Positions 31,179-41,011 are shown, numbered from the stretch's first letter. The stretch: DNA of 64,000 nucleotides from Hyphomicrobiales bacterium (GCA_019247605.1 JAFBAS010000006.1:1-64000), one strand, 5' to 3'. Notes: generated by a model from the sequence alone, not told the origin. Numbers and translations: made by a program.

Positions 31179-32681
31179 ATGAAGACGAGACTTCTTTTGG
31201 CCGGTGCCCTGATGCTCACCGCGACCGCGGCAACGGCGCAGACGCTCCGCATTGGTCTCGTCGATGATCCGGACCTTCTCGATCCGGCCCCGGGGAAGAG
31301 CTTTGTCGGCCGCATCGTCTTCCAGTCACTTTGCGACAAGCTTGTCGATATATCTCCCGACCTCAAGATCGTGCCGCGCCTTGCCATGTCCTGGGAAACC
31401 ACCGAGGACGGCAAGGTGATCACGTTCAAGCTTCGTGAGGGCGTGACCTTTCATGATGGCGAGAAATTCGATGCGGCCGCCGTCAAATATAACATCGAGC
31501 GGGACAAGACGATGCCCGAATCGATCCGCAAGGCCGAACTCGCCTCGGTCGATAGCGTCGATGTCGTCGACCCTCTCACCGTACGCTTCAACCTCAAGAA
31601 AGCTGATGCGAGTTTGCTGGCGACCCTCTCCGACCGCGCCGGAATGATGGTGGCGCCCGAGGCTGCAAAGCAGGCCGGGGCGAAGTTCGGGCTCAATCCG
31701 GTATGCTCCGGCCCTTATAAATTCGTCGACCGGGTCCAGCAGGATCACATCACGCTCGCGCGCAACCCGAACTATTGGAACGCTAAGGCCTTTTCATTCG
31801 ACAAGATCGTTTACCGGACCATTCCGGATTCGACCGCGAGGCTCGCGAGCTTGCGCTCTGGCGACCTCGACATTGCCGAACGCGTCGAGCCGACCGATGT
31901 GAAGGAAATCGAGGCACAAAAGGAGCTGAAGGTCGTGAGCGTGACCTCGCTCGGCTACCAAGGCCTGACTGTAAACGTGGCGAATGGCCCAGCCTCGAAA
32001 GTACCCGTCGGCCAGGACAAGCGAGTTCGCCAAGCACTCTCGCTTGCCATCGACCGTCAAGGGGTCATGGACGCGGTCTTCGATGGACAATTCACGCCGG
32101 CAGGACAAGCCGTCCCGCCTGTGAGTCCATACTATTCCGACAAGTTTCCCCCTTCGCAGCGCGATGTCACCAAGGCCAAGGCGCTCCTGAAAGCCGCTGG
32201 TGTCGAGCACCCGGTTATCAACGTCATCTACACCAGCTCCTCGCGCATCCAAAGGGTGGCCGAGGTCCTGCAGGCGATGGCAGGCGAGGCTGGAATCGAG
32301 CTCAAGCTCATTTCAACCGAATTTGCGACGCAAATTCAGGAGCAGACCGACGGCACTTTCGAGACATCGCTCATCGGTTGGTCGGGACGACCGGACCCGG
32401 ATGGCAACATTTATTCTTTTTACATCTGCGGCGGCGGGCTGAACGATGGGCACTATTGCAACAAGGACGTCGATGCCATCTTGAATGACACTCGGATCAC
32501 AACGGATGTCGCGGCCCGAAGGGCCCTCTATGAGAAATTCGATGCGGTCGCGCTCGACGAGCTGCCGATCATCTATTTGTACTTCGAAAAATATATCTGG
32601 GGAATGACAGCGAAGCTTCAGGGCTTCATTGCGGTCCCGGACGGCATGATACGGCTCGACGGCGTGAAGCTCGCGCAGTGA
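31179..32681 (+). CDS. ABC transporter substrate-binding protein, family 5 (peptide/nickel type)
   Basis: The product has 500 residues. A signal peptide (KTRLLLAGALMLTATAATA) is followed by the family-5 pattern: EDGKVITFKLREGVTFHDGEKFDAAAVKYN, VCSGPYKFVDR, LARNPNYWNAKAFSFDKIVYR, VRQALSLAIDRQGVMDAVF. Two Cys near the C-terminus (YICGGGLNDGHYCN) may pair. It binds oligopeptides or similar solutes in the periplasm and passes them to the DppB/DppC-like permeases just downstream. ATG 31179 is taken as start because the signal peptide begins there and GGAGG precedes it. The ligand cannot be told from sequence. Confidence 0.85.
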   Translation: MKTRLLLAGALMLTATAATAQTLRIGLVDDPDLLDPAPGKSFVGRIVFQSLCDKLVDISPDLKIVPRLAMSWETTEDGKVITFKLREGVTFHDGEKFDAAAVKYNIERDKTMPESIRKAELASVDSVDVVDPLTVRFNLKKADASLLATLSDRAGMMVAPEAAKQAGAKFGLNPVCSGPYKFVDRVQQDHITLARNPNYWNAKAFSFDKIVYRTIPDSTARLASLRSGDLDIAERVEPTDVKEIEAQKELKVVSVTSLGYQGLTVNVANGPASKVPVGQDKRVRQALSLAIDRQGVMDAVFDGQFTPAGQAVPPVSPYYSDKFPPSQRDVTKAKALLKAAGVEHPVINVIYTSSSRIQRVAEVLQAMAGEAGIELKLISTEFATQIQEQTDGTFETSLIGWSGRPDPDGNIYSFYICGGGLNDGHYCNKDVDAILNDTRITTDVAARRALYEKFDAVALDELPIIYLYFEKYIWGMTAKLQGFIAVPDGMIRLDGVKLAQ

Positions 32682-32722
32682 ACACGAGACGAAAGCGCCC
32701 GTGAGGCGTAAAACACCACCTC

Positions 32723-33676
32723 ATGAACGCGATGTTGCCTTATGTGGTGCGGCGCGTCCTCACCGCGCTGCCGACGATTGCGATCTTTGCCTGCTTCGTC
32801 TTCTTGCTACAAAAGCTCTTGCCAGGCGACCCCGTGCTCGCCATGGCCGGAGAGGATCGTGATCCAGCCACGCTCGCCGCGCTGCGCATTCAATACCATC
32901 TCGACGACCCCTTGCCGCTTCAATTCATGCGTTGGGCCGCAGACGCATTGAGAGGCAATCTCGGCGAGTCGCTTCGTAATCACGATTCGGTTTTGCATCT
33001 GATTGCTCAGAAGCTTCCCGTCACGCTCGAGCTTGCGCTTCTCTCCACGCTCATTTCCGTGCTGATCGGCGTTCCGGCCGGCATTCTGGCCGCGGCGAAA
33101 AAGGGCTCATTGTGGGACAATCTGGCGCGCGGGGCGGCCCTGTGGGGCGTGTCGATCCCGACCTTTTGGTTCGGCATCGTGCTCATCATCCTGGTTTCGG
33201 TGAACATGCATCTTTTGCCCGCCTCGGGGTACGCGCCCATCTCAGAAGATCCGTGGCAGAACATTCGCACCATGATCCTGCCCGCTTTCGTGCTGGGCAA
33301 TGCGCAAGCGGGTATTCTCATGCGACACACGCGCTCTTCGATGCTCGAAGTGCTGCGGCAAGACTATGTGCGCACGGCCCGGGCGAAGGGCCTGACCGAG
33401 CTGCGCGTCGTGTTGGGCCATGCATTTCGAAATGCCCTCGCGCCGCTGGTCACGGTGACCGCCGTTCTCCTCGGCCAGTTGCTTGCCGGGGCCGTGCTGA
33501 CCGAGCAGGTATTCTCGATTCCAGGCTTCGGCAAGATGCTCGTCGACGCTGTCTTCAACCGTGATTACGCCGTGGTTCAAGGGGTCGCGCTTTGCACGGG
33601 CGTCGGCTTCATCCTCCTGAATCTTCTCGCTGACATCGCCCAGCTTGTGCTCAATCCGCGGCTGCGCGCATCATGA
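32723..33676 (+). CDS. ABC transporter permease, DppB-like
   Basis: The product has 317 residues and six membrane segments. N-terminal MLPYVVRRVLTALPTIAIF and the core LLPGDPVLAMAGEDRDPATLAAL are typical of DppB/OppB, as is the EAA-type loop (YVRTARAKGLTELRVVLGHAFRNALAPL) that contacts the ATPase. It is the first of two permease subunits and its stop overlaps the next start (ATGA). The start could be the ATG at 32723 or the one nine bases later; neither has a strong Shine-Dalgarno. Confidence 0.88.
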   Translation: MNAMLPYVVRRVLTALPTIAIFACFVFLLQKLLPGDPVLAMAGEDRDPATLAALRIQYHLDDPLPLQFMRWAADALRGNLGESLRNHDSVLHLIAQKLPVTLELALLSTLISVLIGVPAGILAAAKKGSLWDNLARGAALWGVSIPTFWFGIVLIILVSVNMHLLPASGYAPISEDPWQNIRTMILPAFVLGNAQAGILMRHTRSSMLEVLRQDYVRTARAKGLTELRVVLGHAFRNALAPLVTVTAVLLGQLLAGAVLTEQVFSIPGFGKMLVDAVFNRDYAVVQGVALCTGVGFILLNLLADIAQLVLNPRLRAS

Positions 33677-34554
33677 CACTCGCGCTCGAGCGCCAAGAAA
33701 GCATCGAGGCCCACGCAGCCCCAAAACGCCGCGGCGCATTCGGCAAGCTCCTGGCCAACAAAGCGGCTCTGTTCGGTCTCTTCATCGTGCTGACCTGCCT
33801 TTTTTGTGCGGTGTTCGCTAGTTGGATTATGCCTTATGACCCAATCAAGCCGAATTACGCGCTCATACGCAAACCAGCCTCGGCCTTGCATTGGCTCGGC
33901 ACCGATGAGCTCGGCCGGGACATTCTCTCTCGCATGATTCTCGGCGCACGAACATCGCTCTCGGCAGGTTTTGTCTCGGCCGGTATCGCGGTTTGCCTTG
34001 GTTCTTTCTTCGGCGTGCTCGCGGGCTATATGGGCGGCACCGTCGATTTGATCATCTCGCGAGTCGCCGATGCGCTCCTCGCAACGCCCTTCTTGATCGT
34101 GGCAATCGTGCTTGCGACCTTTTTAGGACCGAGCCTCGTAAACGCCATGATAGCCATCGGCCTTGCGGCCGCGCCCATCTTCACGCGCTTGGCACGCTCT
34201 CAAGTGCTCGACATCAAGGCAACGGATTATGTGGAAAGCGCGCGGGCACTCGGTTTCAAGGATTTACGGATCGTCACCCATCACATTCTGCCCAACATTG
34301 CCGCGCCGTTGATCGTGCAAGCCACGCTGACGATGGCGCAAGCGATCACCGCCGAGGCTTCGCTGTCCTTTCTGGGGCTTGGCGAACAACCGCCTGTTCC
34401 ATCCTGGGGAGCGATGCTCAATTCAGCCAAGTCCTATTTGACGCAGGCGCCCGGAATGTCACTCTGGCCGGGCATTGCAATTTTTCTTTCCGTGCTCGGC
34501 TTCAACCTCGTGGGCGACGCGCTGCGCGACGCGCTCGATCCACGGCAGGAGTGA
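33673..34554 (+). CDS. ABC transporter permease, DppC-like
   Basis: The product has 293 residues. A cytoplasmic leader precedes six membrane spans; HWLGTDELGRDILSRMILGARTSL is the signature of DppC/OppC, and YVESARALGFKDLRIVTHHILPN is its ATPase-contact loop. It pairs with the upstream permease to form the channel. No DppD/DppF-type ATPase genes follow: the next gene is a convergent MFS transporter 18 bases on, so the ATPases must come from elsewhere. Confidence 0.88.
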   Translation: MTLALERQESIEAHAAPKRRGAFGKLLANKAALFGLFIVLTCLFCAVFASWIMPYDPIKPNYALIRKPASALHWLGTDELGRDILSRMILGARTSLSAGFVSAGIAVCLGSFFGVLAGYMGGTVDLIISRVADALLATPFLIVAIVLATFLGPSLVNAMIAIGLAAAPIFTRLARSQVLDIKATDYVESARALGFKDLRIVTHHILPNIAAPLIVQATLTMAQAITAEASLSFLGLGEQPPVPSWGAMLNSAKSYLTQAPGMSLWPGIAIFLSVLGFNLVGDALRDALDPRQE

Positions 34555-34572
34555 TTTTGCGAGGCCAGCCCG

Positions 34573-35856
34573 TTACCCCGGCACGGCAGTCAAGACGAAT
34601 TTTTCCTTCGCCAGGGTGGAGCGCATCGGCTTCAGGACAAAAAGCGCCAAAACTGCCGTGAGCACATCGAAGGCGACGATGAGCAAGAAAACTGGAACCC
34701 AGCTTCCCGTTTCTTCCCTCAGCCAAGCCGCCATGGGCCCGCCGAGGATCGAGCCGATGCCCTGCGCCATATAAAGAAAGCCGTAATTGGTGGTGGCGTG
34801 TTTCGAGCCGAAGCTGTCAGTAAGGGTTGAAGGAAAAAGCGAAAAGATTTCCCCCCAACCGAAGAAGACGAGCCCCGATAAAATAACGAGCGCGGTCGCG
34901 TTCTCGCGATTAACGAGAAGCAAGGCGATCGCCATCGCTTCCAAAAAGAAGGCGAGACCCATCGTGTTTTCCCGTCCGATGCGATCGGACACCCAGCCGA
35001 AAAACGGACGGGTAAGCCCGTTCGTGATGCGATCGATCGTGAGGGCCAGAGGAAGCGCGGGTGCTCCGAACACGATCACGTCGGCAACGCCGAAATCCCT
35101 GGCGAAAGCCGAAAACTGCGATATGACCATGAGGCCTCCTGTCGACATCATCGTCATCATCGCAAAGAGCAGCCAGAACAGAGGTGTGCGCAACATCTGG
35201 CCGGGCGCATAATTCGCGCCTTCGACAAGAGCCGAGGAGGCGATCGATGTTGGAATCTCCTCCGGTTGAGGGGAACGCAAGAAAAACGAGGCCGCTACGC
35301 CTACGAGCCCGAGCACCGCGCCAAAGGTGACGAGCGTCGTGCGATAGCCTGCGCTTCTGATCATCGTGTCGATTGGAAAGGTCGTCAGGATAGCGCCGAA
35401 TCCATATCCAGCAGCCACGACGCCCGTGGCAAAGCCGCGCGCCTGTGGAAACCAGCGCACCATCAAACCGACGATGCCGACATAGACGATTCCCGTGCCG
35501 ATGCCGCAAAACAAGCCATAGGTTGCATAGAGGCCCCATAGGCTCTCTACAAAAGCCGACAGAATCCAGCCGAGGCCGGAAAGCGCGGCGCCCGTCGTAA
35601 TGAGAGCGCGCGCGCCGAAGCGCTCGATGAGCCAACCTTGCGCAGGTGAGAAAAAGGTCTGCAACACGATGAGCAAGGAAAAAGTGAACTGAATGGCGGT
35701 GAGCCCGGCTCCCGTTGTCGTCTGGAAAGGCTTGAGGAAAAGCGTCCAGACATATTGTGGACTCGAGATCGCCATCATGGCGATGAGCCCAAGTCCCAGC
35801 TGAACCCATCTTCTGCCCGTCGAAATCGTCTGGGACCGGTTTTCCTTCGGCGCCAT
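34573..35856 (-). CDS. MFS transporter, oxalate/formate antiporter (OFA/OxlT-like) family
   Basis: The product has 427 residues and 12 membrane segments. OFA marks: an SPQYVWTLFLKPF opening loop after TM1, an FSPAQGWLIERFGAR loop between TM2 and TM3, a YGLFCGIGTGIVYVG helix, and VRWFPQARGFATGVVAAGYGFGA in TM5-6. The family swaps dicarboxylates or takes up monocarboxylates; the substrate here is unknown. The gene is monocistronic, converging with the DppC-like gene and divergent from the Liv operon. Confidence 0.8.
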   Translation of the reverse strand: MAPKENRSQTISTGRRWVQLGLGLIAMMAISSPQYVWTLFLKPFQTTTGAGLTAIQFTFSLLIVLQTFFSPAQGWLIERFGARALITTGAALSGLGWILSAFVESLWGLYATYGLFCGIGTGIVYVGIVGLMVRWFPQARGFATGVVAAGYGFGAILTTFPIDTMIRSAGYRTTLVTFGAVLGLVGVAASFFLRSPQPEEIPTSIASSALVEGANYAPGQMLRTPLFWLLFAMMTMMSTGGLMVISQFSAFARDFGVADVIVFGAPALPLALTIDRITNGLTRPFFGWVSDRIGRENTMGLAFFLEAMAIALLLVNRENATALVILSGLVFFGWGEIFSLFPSTLTDSFGSKHATTNYGFLYMAQGIGSILGGPMAAWLREETGSWVPVFLLIVAFDVLTAVLALFVLKPMRSTLAKEKFVLTAVPG

Positions 35857-36231
35857 CGTTGTCTCCTCGGCAAATCTCGACCCGCGGCGCTCGAACAGGC
35901 AGGGCTAACGGAATTAAAAGCGGAGCCTCGCCGCTCTACTCTCGCGAAGAATTGATCAAAAGCGAGGCAACATCAAGCGCCCGCTCGCTTAGACCTCGAA
36001 TACTCAGCCTTGACACATGGGCGTTGGCCACGAAAATGCACGAGCTTGAAAAGCCCCGAAGGCCGCAAGCATCAATAGTAAGGACCCGAAACTCGGGACC
36101 TCGAGGGAGGGAGACGTGTCGAGGATTGTGCTGCTCAGGCGGCAAGCGGCGTCGCGCGTGGAGAGGCGCATTTCTTCCGGCTGCGAGCGTGCATTGCCGC
36201 GAGCTCATGCCTCACAATTGCGACGATTTGC
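35857..36231. promoter_or_regulatory. Divergent intergenic region, MFS transporter / Liv operon
   Basis: These 375 bases contain no credible gene; the frames that cross it are Arg/Ser-rich and lack ribosome sites. It should hold the promoters of both flanking units. No operator or riboswitch structure was recognised. Confidence 0.35.
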
Positions 36232-37038
36232 GTGAACCCTGCATCGGCAGCACGAGCGGCGCGAGCCCCTTATCCTCTTTTGTCTGTCCGCGACATCTCG
36301 GTCAGCTTCGGCGGCATCGTCGCCCTCGATGGCGTTTCGTTCGATATCGATGACGGCCTGATCGTCGGGCTTATCGGCCCCAACGGGGCGGGCAAGACAA
36401 CGTTGTTCAATTGTCTCAGCCGCCTCTACACACCGAGCGCAGGGGCAATCCTCTTCGAGGGGCGCTCGATCTTGACGTGTCCAGCCCATCAAATCGCTGA
36501 TCTCGGCATTGGTCGCACCTTCCAGAACCTCGCCCTGTTTCGCAACCTCTCGGTGCTCGACAATGTCAACGTCGGTGGCCACTGCCGAACTCGAAGCGAT
36601 TACTTCAGCGACGCCCTACATCTTCCCTGGACGCGACGCGGCGAAGCTTCGCTGAAGAGCCGTTCGCACGAGATTATCGGCTATCTCGATCTCGAAGCCC
36701 ACGCCGAGAAGCGTGTCGCCGATTTGCCCTTCGGGACGCAAAAGCGAGTGGAGCTTGCCCGTGCGCTCGCCTCCTCGCCGAAGCTCCTTTTGCTCGACGA
36801 GCCCGCTTGCGGCTTGAACCATGAGGAGGTCGAGGCGCTTGCTGCGACCATCAAGCAGATTCGCGACGACCGGGCCGTCACAATCCTTGTTGTCGAGCAT
36901 CATATGAGCCTCGTTATGTCGATCTCCGATCGCGTGATCGCGCTGAATTTCGGACGCAAGATCGCGGAGGGAGCGCCAGCCCAGGTGCAGCAAGATGCGC
37001 ATGTGATCAACGCGTATCTCGGGACGGGCCAGTCGTGA
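36232..37038 (+). CDS. livG: Branched-chain amino acid ABC transporter ATP-binding protein, LivG-like
   Basis: The product has 268 residues. Walker A GPNGAGKT at 49-56, a DLGIGRTFQNLALF Q-loop region characteristic of LivG, signature LPFGTQKRVELARAL, Walker B LLLLDEPACGLNHEE and the His-loop VEHHMSLVMSISDRVIALNFG. It powers uptake together with LivF. The start at GTG 36232 has no clear Shine-Dalgarno; the domain itself begins about residue 16. It overlaps the next gene by GTGA. First gene of a five-gene operon with ATPases ahead of permeases. Confidence 0.85.
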   Translation: MNPASAARAARAPYPLLSVRDISVSFGGIVALDGVSFDIDDGLIVGLIGPNGAGKTTLFNCLSRLYTPSAGAILFEGRSILTCPAHQIADLGIGRTFQNLALFRNLSVLDNVNVGGHCRTRSDYFSDALHLPWTRRGEASLKSRSHEIIGYLDLEAHAEKRVADLPFGTQKRVELARALASSPKLLLLDEPACGLNHEEVEALAATIKQIRDDRAVTILVVEHHMSLVMSISDRVIALNFGRKIAEGAPAQVQQDAHVINAYLGTGQS

Positions 37039-37748
37039 CACCGCTTCTGCAAGTACGAGACTTGCACGCTTCCTATGGATCCACGCGCGTATTGCATGGG
37101 CTCGACTTCGCTCTCGAGGAGAAAGGCGTGACCACGCTGCTCGGCGGCAACGGCGCTGGCAAGACGACGACTTTGCGAGCCCTTTGCGGAATGATCGAGA
37201 GAAGGGGTGAGATCACTTTCGCGGGCCGATCCATCGCGCGCGCATCCACCGAGGACATCGTTCGGATGGGCGTGGCCCATGTGCCGGACGGGCGGGGCAC
37301 ATTCGTGCGCCTGACAGTCGAGGAAAATCTCGAGCTCGGCGCGATCACCAGACGGGACCGCCGAGCCATCGCGGCAGATCTCGAGCGCGTGTATGGCTAT
37401 TTCCCGATCCTGCAAAAGCGGCGAAGCCAGCAGGCCGGCACGCTCTCGGGCGGAGAGCAGCAGATGCTCGCCATCGGCCGCGCCCTGATGCTGCGACCAA
37501 GACTCATGCTGCTCGACGAGCCTTCTTTTGGTCTTGCTCCGCGGGTCGTGCAAGAGCTTTTCGCGATTCTTTCGACGCTCAACAAAGACGAGGGTGTGAG
37601 CTTGCTGCTGGTCGAGCAGAATGCGACCGTGGCGCTCGATCTCGCCGATCACGCCTACCTCGTCGAGACAGGCCGAATCGTGTTTTCCGGTGCCGCGCGC
37701 GACATCCGCCAGAATGAGAAGATTCGGCGTTCCTATCTCGGTTACTAG
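37035..37748 (+). CDS. livF: Branched-chain amino acid ABC transporter ATP-binding protein, LivF-like
   Basis: The product has 237 residues, the usual LivF length. Walker A GGNGAGKTT at 37-45, MGVAHVPDGRGTFVRLTVEENL (LivF-type Q-loop), signature LSGGEQQMLAIGRAL, Walker B LMLLDEPSFGLAP and a VEQNATVALDLADHAYLVETG His-loop replacement typical of LivF (Gln-Asn in place of His). The start is GTG 37035, overlapping the livG stop. Ten bases separate it from livH. Confidence 0.87.
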   Translation: MTPLLQVRDLHASYGSTRVLHGLDFALEEKGVTTLLGGNGAGKTTTLRALCGMIERRGEITFAGRSIARASTEDIVRMGVAHVPDGRGTFVRLTVEENLELGAITRRDRRAIAADLERVYGYFPILQKRRSQQAGTLSGGEQQMLAIGRALMLRPRLMLLDEPSFGLAPRVVQELFAILSTLNKDEGVSLLLVEQNATVALDLADHAYLVETGRIVFSGAARDIRQNEKIRRSYLGY

Positions 37749-37757
37749 AGTTGAGTC

Positions 37758-38636
37758 ATGGAACTTTTGCTGCAGCAAATCCTCGCCGGGATCGCGACGG
37801 GCACCATCTATGCCTGCATCGCGCTTGCCATCGTCATGACCTATCAGACGATCGGTCACCTGAATTTTGCGCAAGGCGAGATGGCGATGTTTTCAACCTT
37901 CCTCGCCTGGCAGCTCATCCAATGGGGGCTCCCGTATTGGACGGCCTTTGCTCTCACCGTGGCCTTGTCTTTTGCTGGGGGTGTCTTGATCGAACGCATA
38001 GTGCTTCGCCCGATCCATAATGCGCCCGTTTTGAGCCACGTCGCTGTCTTCATAGGATTGCTCGCCATCTTGAACAGCCTCGCCGGCTTTATATGGGACT
38101 TCAACGTCAAGCCTTTTCCGACACCCTTCGGAACGGCGCCGCTGATCGCGAACGGCTTCATCGACGCACATCAGGCCGGGATGATTGCGGTCACCATTCT
38201 GCTGCTGGCCTTCCTCTACGGCTTCTTTCGTTTCACGCGCGTCGGACTTGCCATGCGAGCCTCGGCCAACGACCCGGTTTCGGCGCGGCTCGTCGGGATC
38301 AGGGTCGGCTGGATGGCGGCGCTGGGTTGGGGAATGGCGGCAGCCATCGGCGCCGTGGCAGGCATGATGATCGCGCCGATCGTCTTCCTCGAGCCGAACA
38401 TGATGCTCGGCGTGCTCCTCTACGGCTTTGCCGGCGCGGTGCTCGGCGGATTGGGGAGCCCTGCGGGAGCGGTTATTGGTGGGCTCATCGTCGGCGTGGT
38501 CGAGAACCTCGCCGGGACCTTCATCCCGGTGGTCGGTGGCGAGCTCAAATTCACGATTGCACTCGCAATCATCGTGGCCGTTCTGGTCATGAAGCCTCAG
38601 GGGCTCTTCGGCCGCCCCGTGCTACATCGAGTCTGA
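37758..38636 (+). CDS. livH: Branched-chain amino acid ABC transporter permease, LivH-like
   Basis: The product has 292 residues and about eight membrane segments. IATGTIYACIALAIVMTYQTIG, HLNFAQGEMAMFSTF and RASANDPVSARLVGIRVGWM (ATPase contact) are classical LivH motifs, ending VMKPQGLFGRPVLHRV. It forms the inner-membrane channel with LivM, whose frame begins right at its stop. ATG 37758 is the only sensible start. Confidence 0.88.
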   Translation: MELLLQQILAGIATGTIYACIALAIVMTYQTIGHLNFAQGEMAMFSTFLAWQLIQWGLPYWTAFALTVALSFAGGVLIERIVLRPIHNAPVLSHVAVFIGLLAILNSLAGFIWDFNVKPFPTPFGTAPLIANGFIDAHQAGMIAVTILLLAFLYGFFRFTRVGLAMRASANDPVSARLVGIRVGWMAALGWGMAAAIGAVAGMMIAPIVFLEPNMMLGVLLYGFAGAVLGGLGSPAGAVIGGLIVGVVENLAGTFIPVVGGELKFTIALAIIVAVLVMKPQGLFGRPVLHRV

Positions 38637-38686
38637 TCCTGTCCATCCCTTCGGAACACATAGTCGAAGCGGCGCCAGAGAAGGCC

Positions 38687-39655
38687 GTGCGAGGCCTTCG
38701 CGTGCCTCGCTTAAACAACCCTCGTGTGACGCTCGCTATCATTGCGGTTGCGCTCGTTCTCCCGCTTGTGATCCAGAACTTCTTGACGTTTCAGCTGACG
38801 CTCGTCCTCGTCTATGCGATCGCCATCATCGGTCTGAACCTGCTCACCGGCTTTAATGGTCAGTTCTCACTTGGCCACAGCGCCTTTTACGCGATTGGCG
38901 CCTATGTGGCCGCCATGTTGATGGATAAGGCGGATTTCCCTTATGCGATGACGCTACCCGTTGCCGGCATAGCCTGTTTCGTCTTCGGCTTTCTTTTCGG
39001 CCTGCCGGCCCTTCGCCTCGAAGGCGTCTACCTCGCGCTCGCAACTTTCGCGCTCGCAGTGGCGACACCGCAAATCCTGAAGCTCTCACCTCTTGAGCAT
39101 TGGACGGGGGGCGTGCAAGGGATCGTGGTCAATAAGCCCGAAGCACCCTTCGGCCTGCCGCTTACCGAAGATCAATGGCTCTACTACTTCACCTTGCTGA
39201 TCACGATCGTTATGACGGTGCTCGCGCATAATCTCGTCGCCAGCCGCACGGGCCGTGCAATGATGGCCATTCGCGACAACCCCATCGCGGCGCGTTCCAT
39301 GGGCATCAATATCGCGCTCTACAAGTCACTCACATTCGGCGTGAGCGCCCTTTATACGGGGGTCGCGGGCGCGCTCGGCGCCATCGTGGTGCAGTTCGTC
39401 GCGCCCGACAGCTTCACCTTCTTCCTCTCCATCTCCCTTCTTGTCGGGCTTGTGGTGGGGGGCGTCGGCTGGATTCCTGGCGCCTTCTTCGGGGGGGCCT
39501 TCGTGCTCTTTGTGCCGAACTTGGCCGAGAGCTTTTCCAAGGGCTTGTCGGGGGCCGTCTACGGTGTGATGATCATTGTCTTGATTTATGTGCTCCCGAC
39601 GGGGGCCGCAGGTCTAACACGCGCCGCGTCTCGATGGTGGCGGGCAAAAGCATAA
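38687..39655 (+). CDS. livM: Branched-chain amino acid ABC transporter permease, LivM-like
   Basis: The product is about 322 residues with eight to ten membrane segments. LivM marks: YAIAIIGLNLLTGFNGQFSLG, HSAFYAIGAYVAAML, GLPALRLEGVYLALATFALA, GRAMMAIRDNPIAARSMGIN (ATPase contact) and GGVGWIPGAFFGG. No ATG lies between the livH stop and the first membrane span. GTG 38687 is chosen (AGAGAAGG just upstream), but GTG 38702 or an unusual start nearer 38639 are possible. Confidence 0.82.
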   Translation: MRGLRVPRLNNPRVTLAIIAVALVLPLVIQNFLTFQLTLVLVYAIAIIGLNLLTGFNGQFSLGHSAFYAIGAYVAAMLMDKADFPYAMTLPVAGIACFVFGFLFGLPALRLEGVYLALATFALAVATPQILKLSPLEHWTGGVQGIVVNKPEAPFGLPLTEDQWLYYFTLLITIVMTVLAHNLVASRTGRAMMAIRDNPIAARSMGINIALYKSLTFGVSALYTGVAGALGAIVVQFVAPDSFTFFLSISLLVGLVVGGVGWIPGAFFGGAFVLFVPNLAESFSKGLSGAVYGVMIIVLIYVLPTGAAGLTRAASRWWRAKA

Positions 39656-39677
39656 AGCAAAAGTAGGGAGATGACAG

Positions 39678-40907
39678 ATGCGGGTTCCGTCAGATCGATG
39701 GCGAGTAGCGGCGTTGGCAAGCTTTGCGAGCATCGCTATTGCCATAACCACGCCAGCCCTCGCCCAAAAGAAATACGACACCGGCGCCACCGACGCGGAA
39801 ATCAAGGTCGGCAACATCATGCCCTATAGCGGGCCGGCATCCGCTTATGCGGTCATCGGGAAAACGGAGGCGGCATTCTTCAACAAGGTGAATGCCGAGG
39901 GCGGGATCAATGGGCGCAAGATCAATTTCGTCTCATACGACGACGGCTACAGCCCCCCCAAGGCGGTCGAACAGGCCCGCAAGCTCGTCGAGAGCGACGG
40001 CGTCCTTCTGATTTTCCAATCGCTCGGCACACCGTCGAATTCGGCGATCCTGAAATACATGAACGCCAAAAAGGTGCCCCAGCTTTTCGTCGCCACGGGT
40101 GCAACCAAGTTCGGAGATCCTAAGGATTTTCCTTGGACCATGGGGTGGCAGCCCAATTATCAGAGCGAGGGCCGCATCTACGCAAAATACCTCATCGACA
40201 ACCATCCCAACGGAAAGATCGGCATTCTTTACCAGAACGACGATTACGGTAAGGACGTGATGAAGGGACTGAAGGACGGGCTCGGCGACAAAACTTCAAT
40301 GATCATCGCCGAGGCACCCTACGAGACTTCGGACCCGACGGTCGATTCCCAGATCGTGAAGCTGAAAGCGTCGGGCGCCGACATCTTCCTCAACGTGGCC
40401 ACCCCGAAATTCGCCGCACAGGCGATCAAGAAAGTCGCGGAGGTCGGCTGGAAACCGATTCAGATCGTAAACAACGTCTCTAATTCGCTCGGCGGGGTCC
40501 TCGCCCCTGCCGGCTTCGACAATGCAACTGGCGTGTTGAGCACGGCCTATTACAAGGATGCCACCGATCCGAGTTGGAAGGATGATCCGGGATTCAAAGC
40601 TTGGTCGGCCTTCATGGACAAATACTATCCCGACGGTAATCGAACGGACGGGAATACCGTTTACGGCTACCTCACGGCCCAAACGCTCGTTCAGGTGCTC
40701 AAGCAATGCGGCGACGACCTCACGCGCGAGAACGTGATGAAGCAAGCGGCGAATCTGAAGCTCGATCTTGACATGCTGCTGCCCGGCATCTCCATCCATA
40801 CGACCCCGACCAGCTACTACCCGCTTCAGCAATTGCAGATGGAAAAGTTCGACGGCACGCGCTGGCAGCGGTTCGGGCCGGTGATCAGCGGCGAGGTAGG
40901 CGGATAG
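39678..40907 (+). CDS. Branched-chain amino acid type ABC transporter substrate-binding protein, LivK-like
   Basis: The product has 409 residues. A signal peptide (about 1-29, ending ALA) precedes a type I periplasmic binding fold: IKVGNIMPYSGPASAYAVIGKTEAAFFNKVNAEGGINGRKI, YSPPKAVEQARKLVESDGV, and GKIGILYQNDDYGKDVMKGLKDGLG between lobes. It delivers its ligand to LivH/LivM. The subgroup is often tied to amides, aromatic or branched-chain compounds rather than leucine itself, so the substrate is open. It closes the operon, 22 bases after livM. Confidence 0.85.
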   Translation: MRVPSDRWRVAALASFASIAIAITTPALAQKKYDTGATDAEIKVGNIMPYSGPASAYAVIGKTEAAFFNKVNAEGGINGRKINFVSYDDGYSPPKAVEQARKLVESDGVLLIFQSLGTPSNSAILKYMNAKKVPQLFVATGATKFGDPKDFPWTMGWQPNYQSEGRIYAKYLIDNHPNGKIGILYQNDDYGKDVMKGLKDGLGDKTSMIIAEAPYETSDPTVDSQIVKLKASGADIFLNVATPKFAAQAIKKVAEVGWKPIQIVNNVSNSLGGVLAPAGFDNATGVLSTAYYKDATDPSWKDDPGFKAWSAFMDKYYPDGNRTDGNTVYGYLTAQTLVQVLKQCGDDLTRENVMKQAANLKLDLDMLLPGISIHTTPTSYYPLQQLQMEKFDGTRWQRFGPVISGEVGG

Positions 40908-41011
40908 CCTGCGACCTGGCTCCCTCGGGGCGCGGCACTGCCGCGTCCCTTTTGCGCGAAACCTGCGCCAGCGTTGACAATCCGAGTCTGTCGCCGCAAA
41001 CAACGGGCGAG

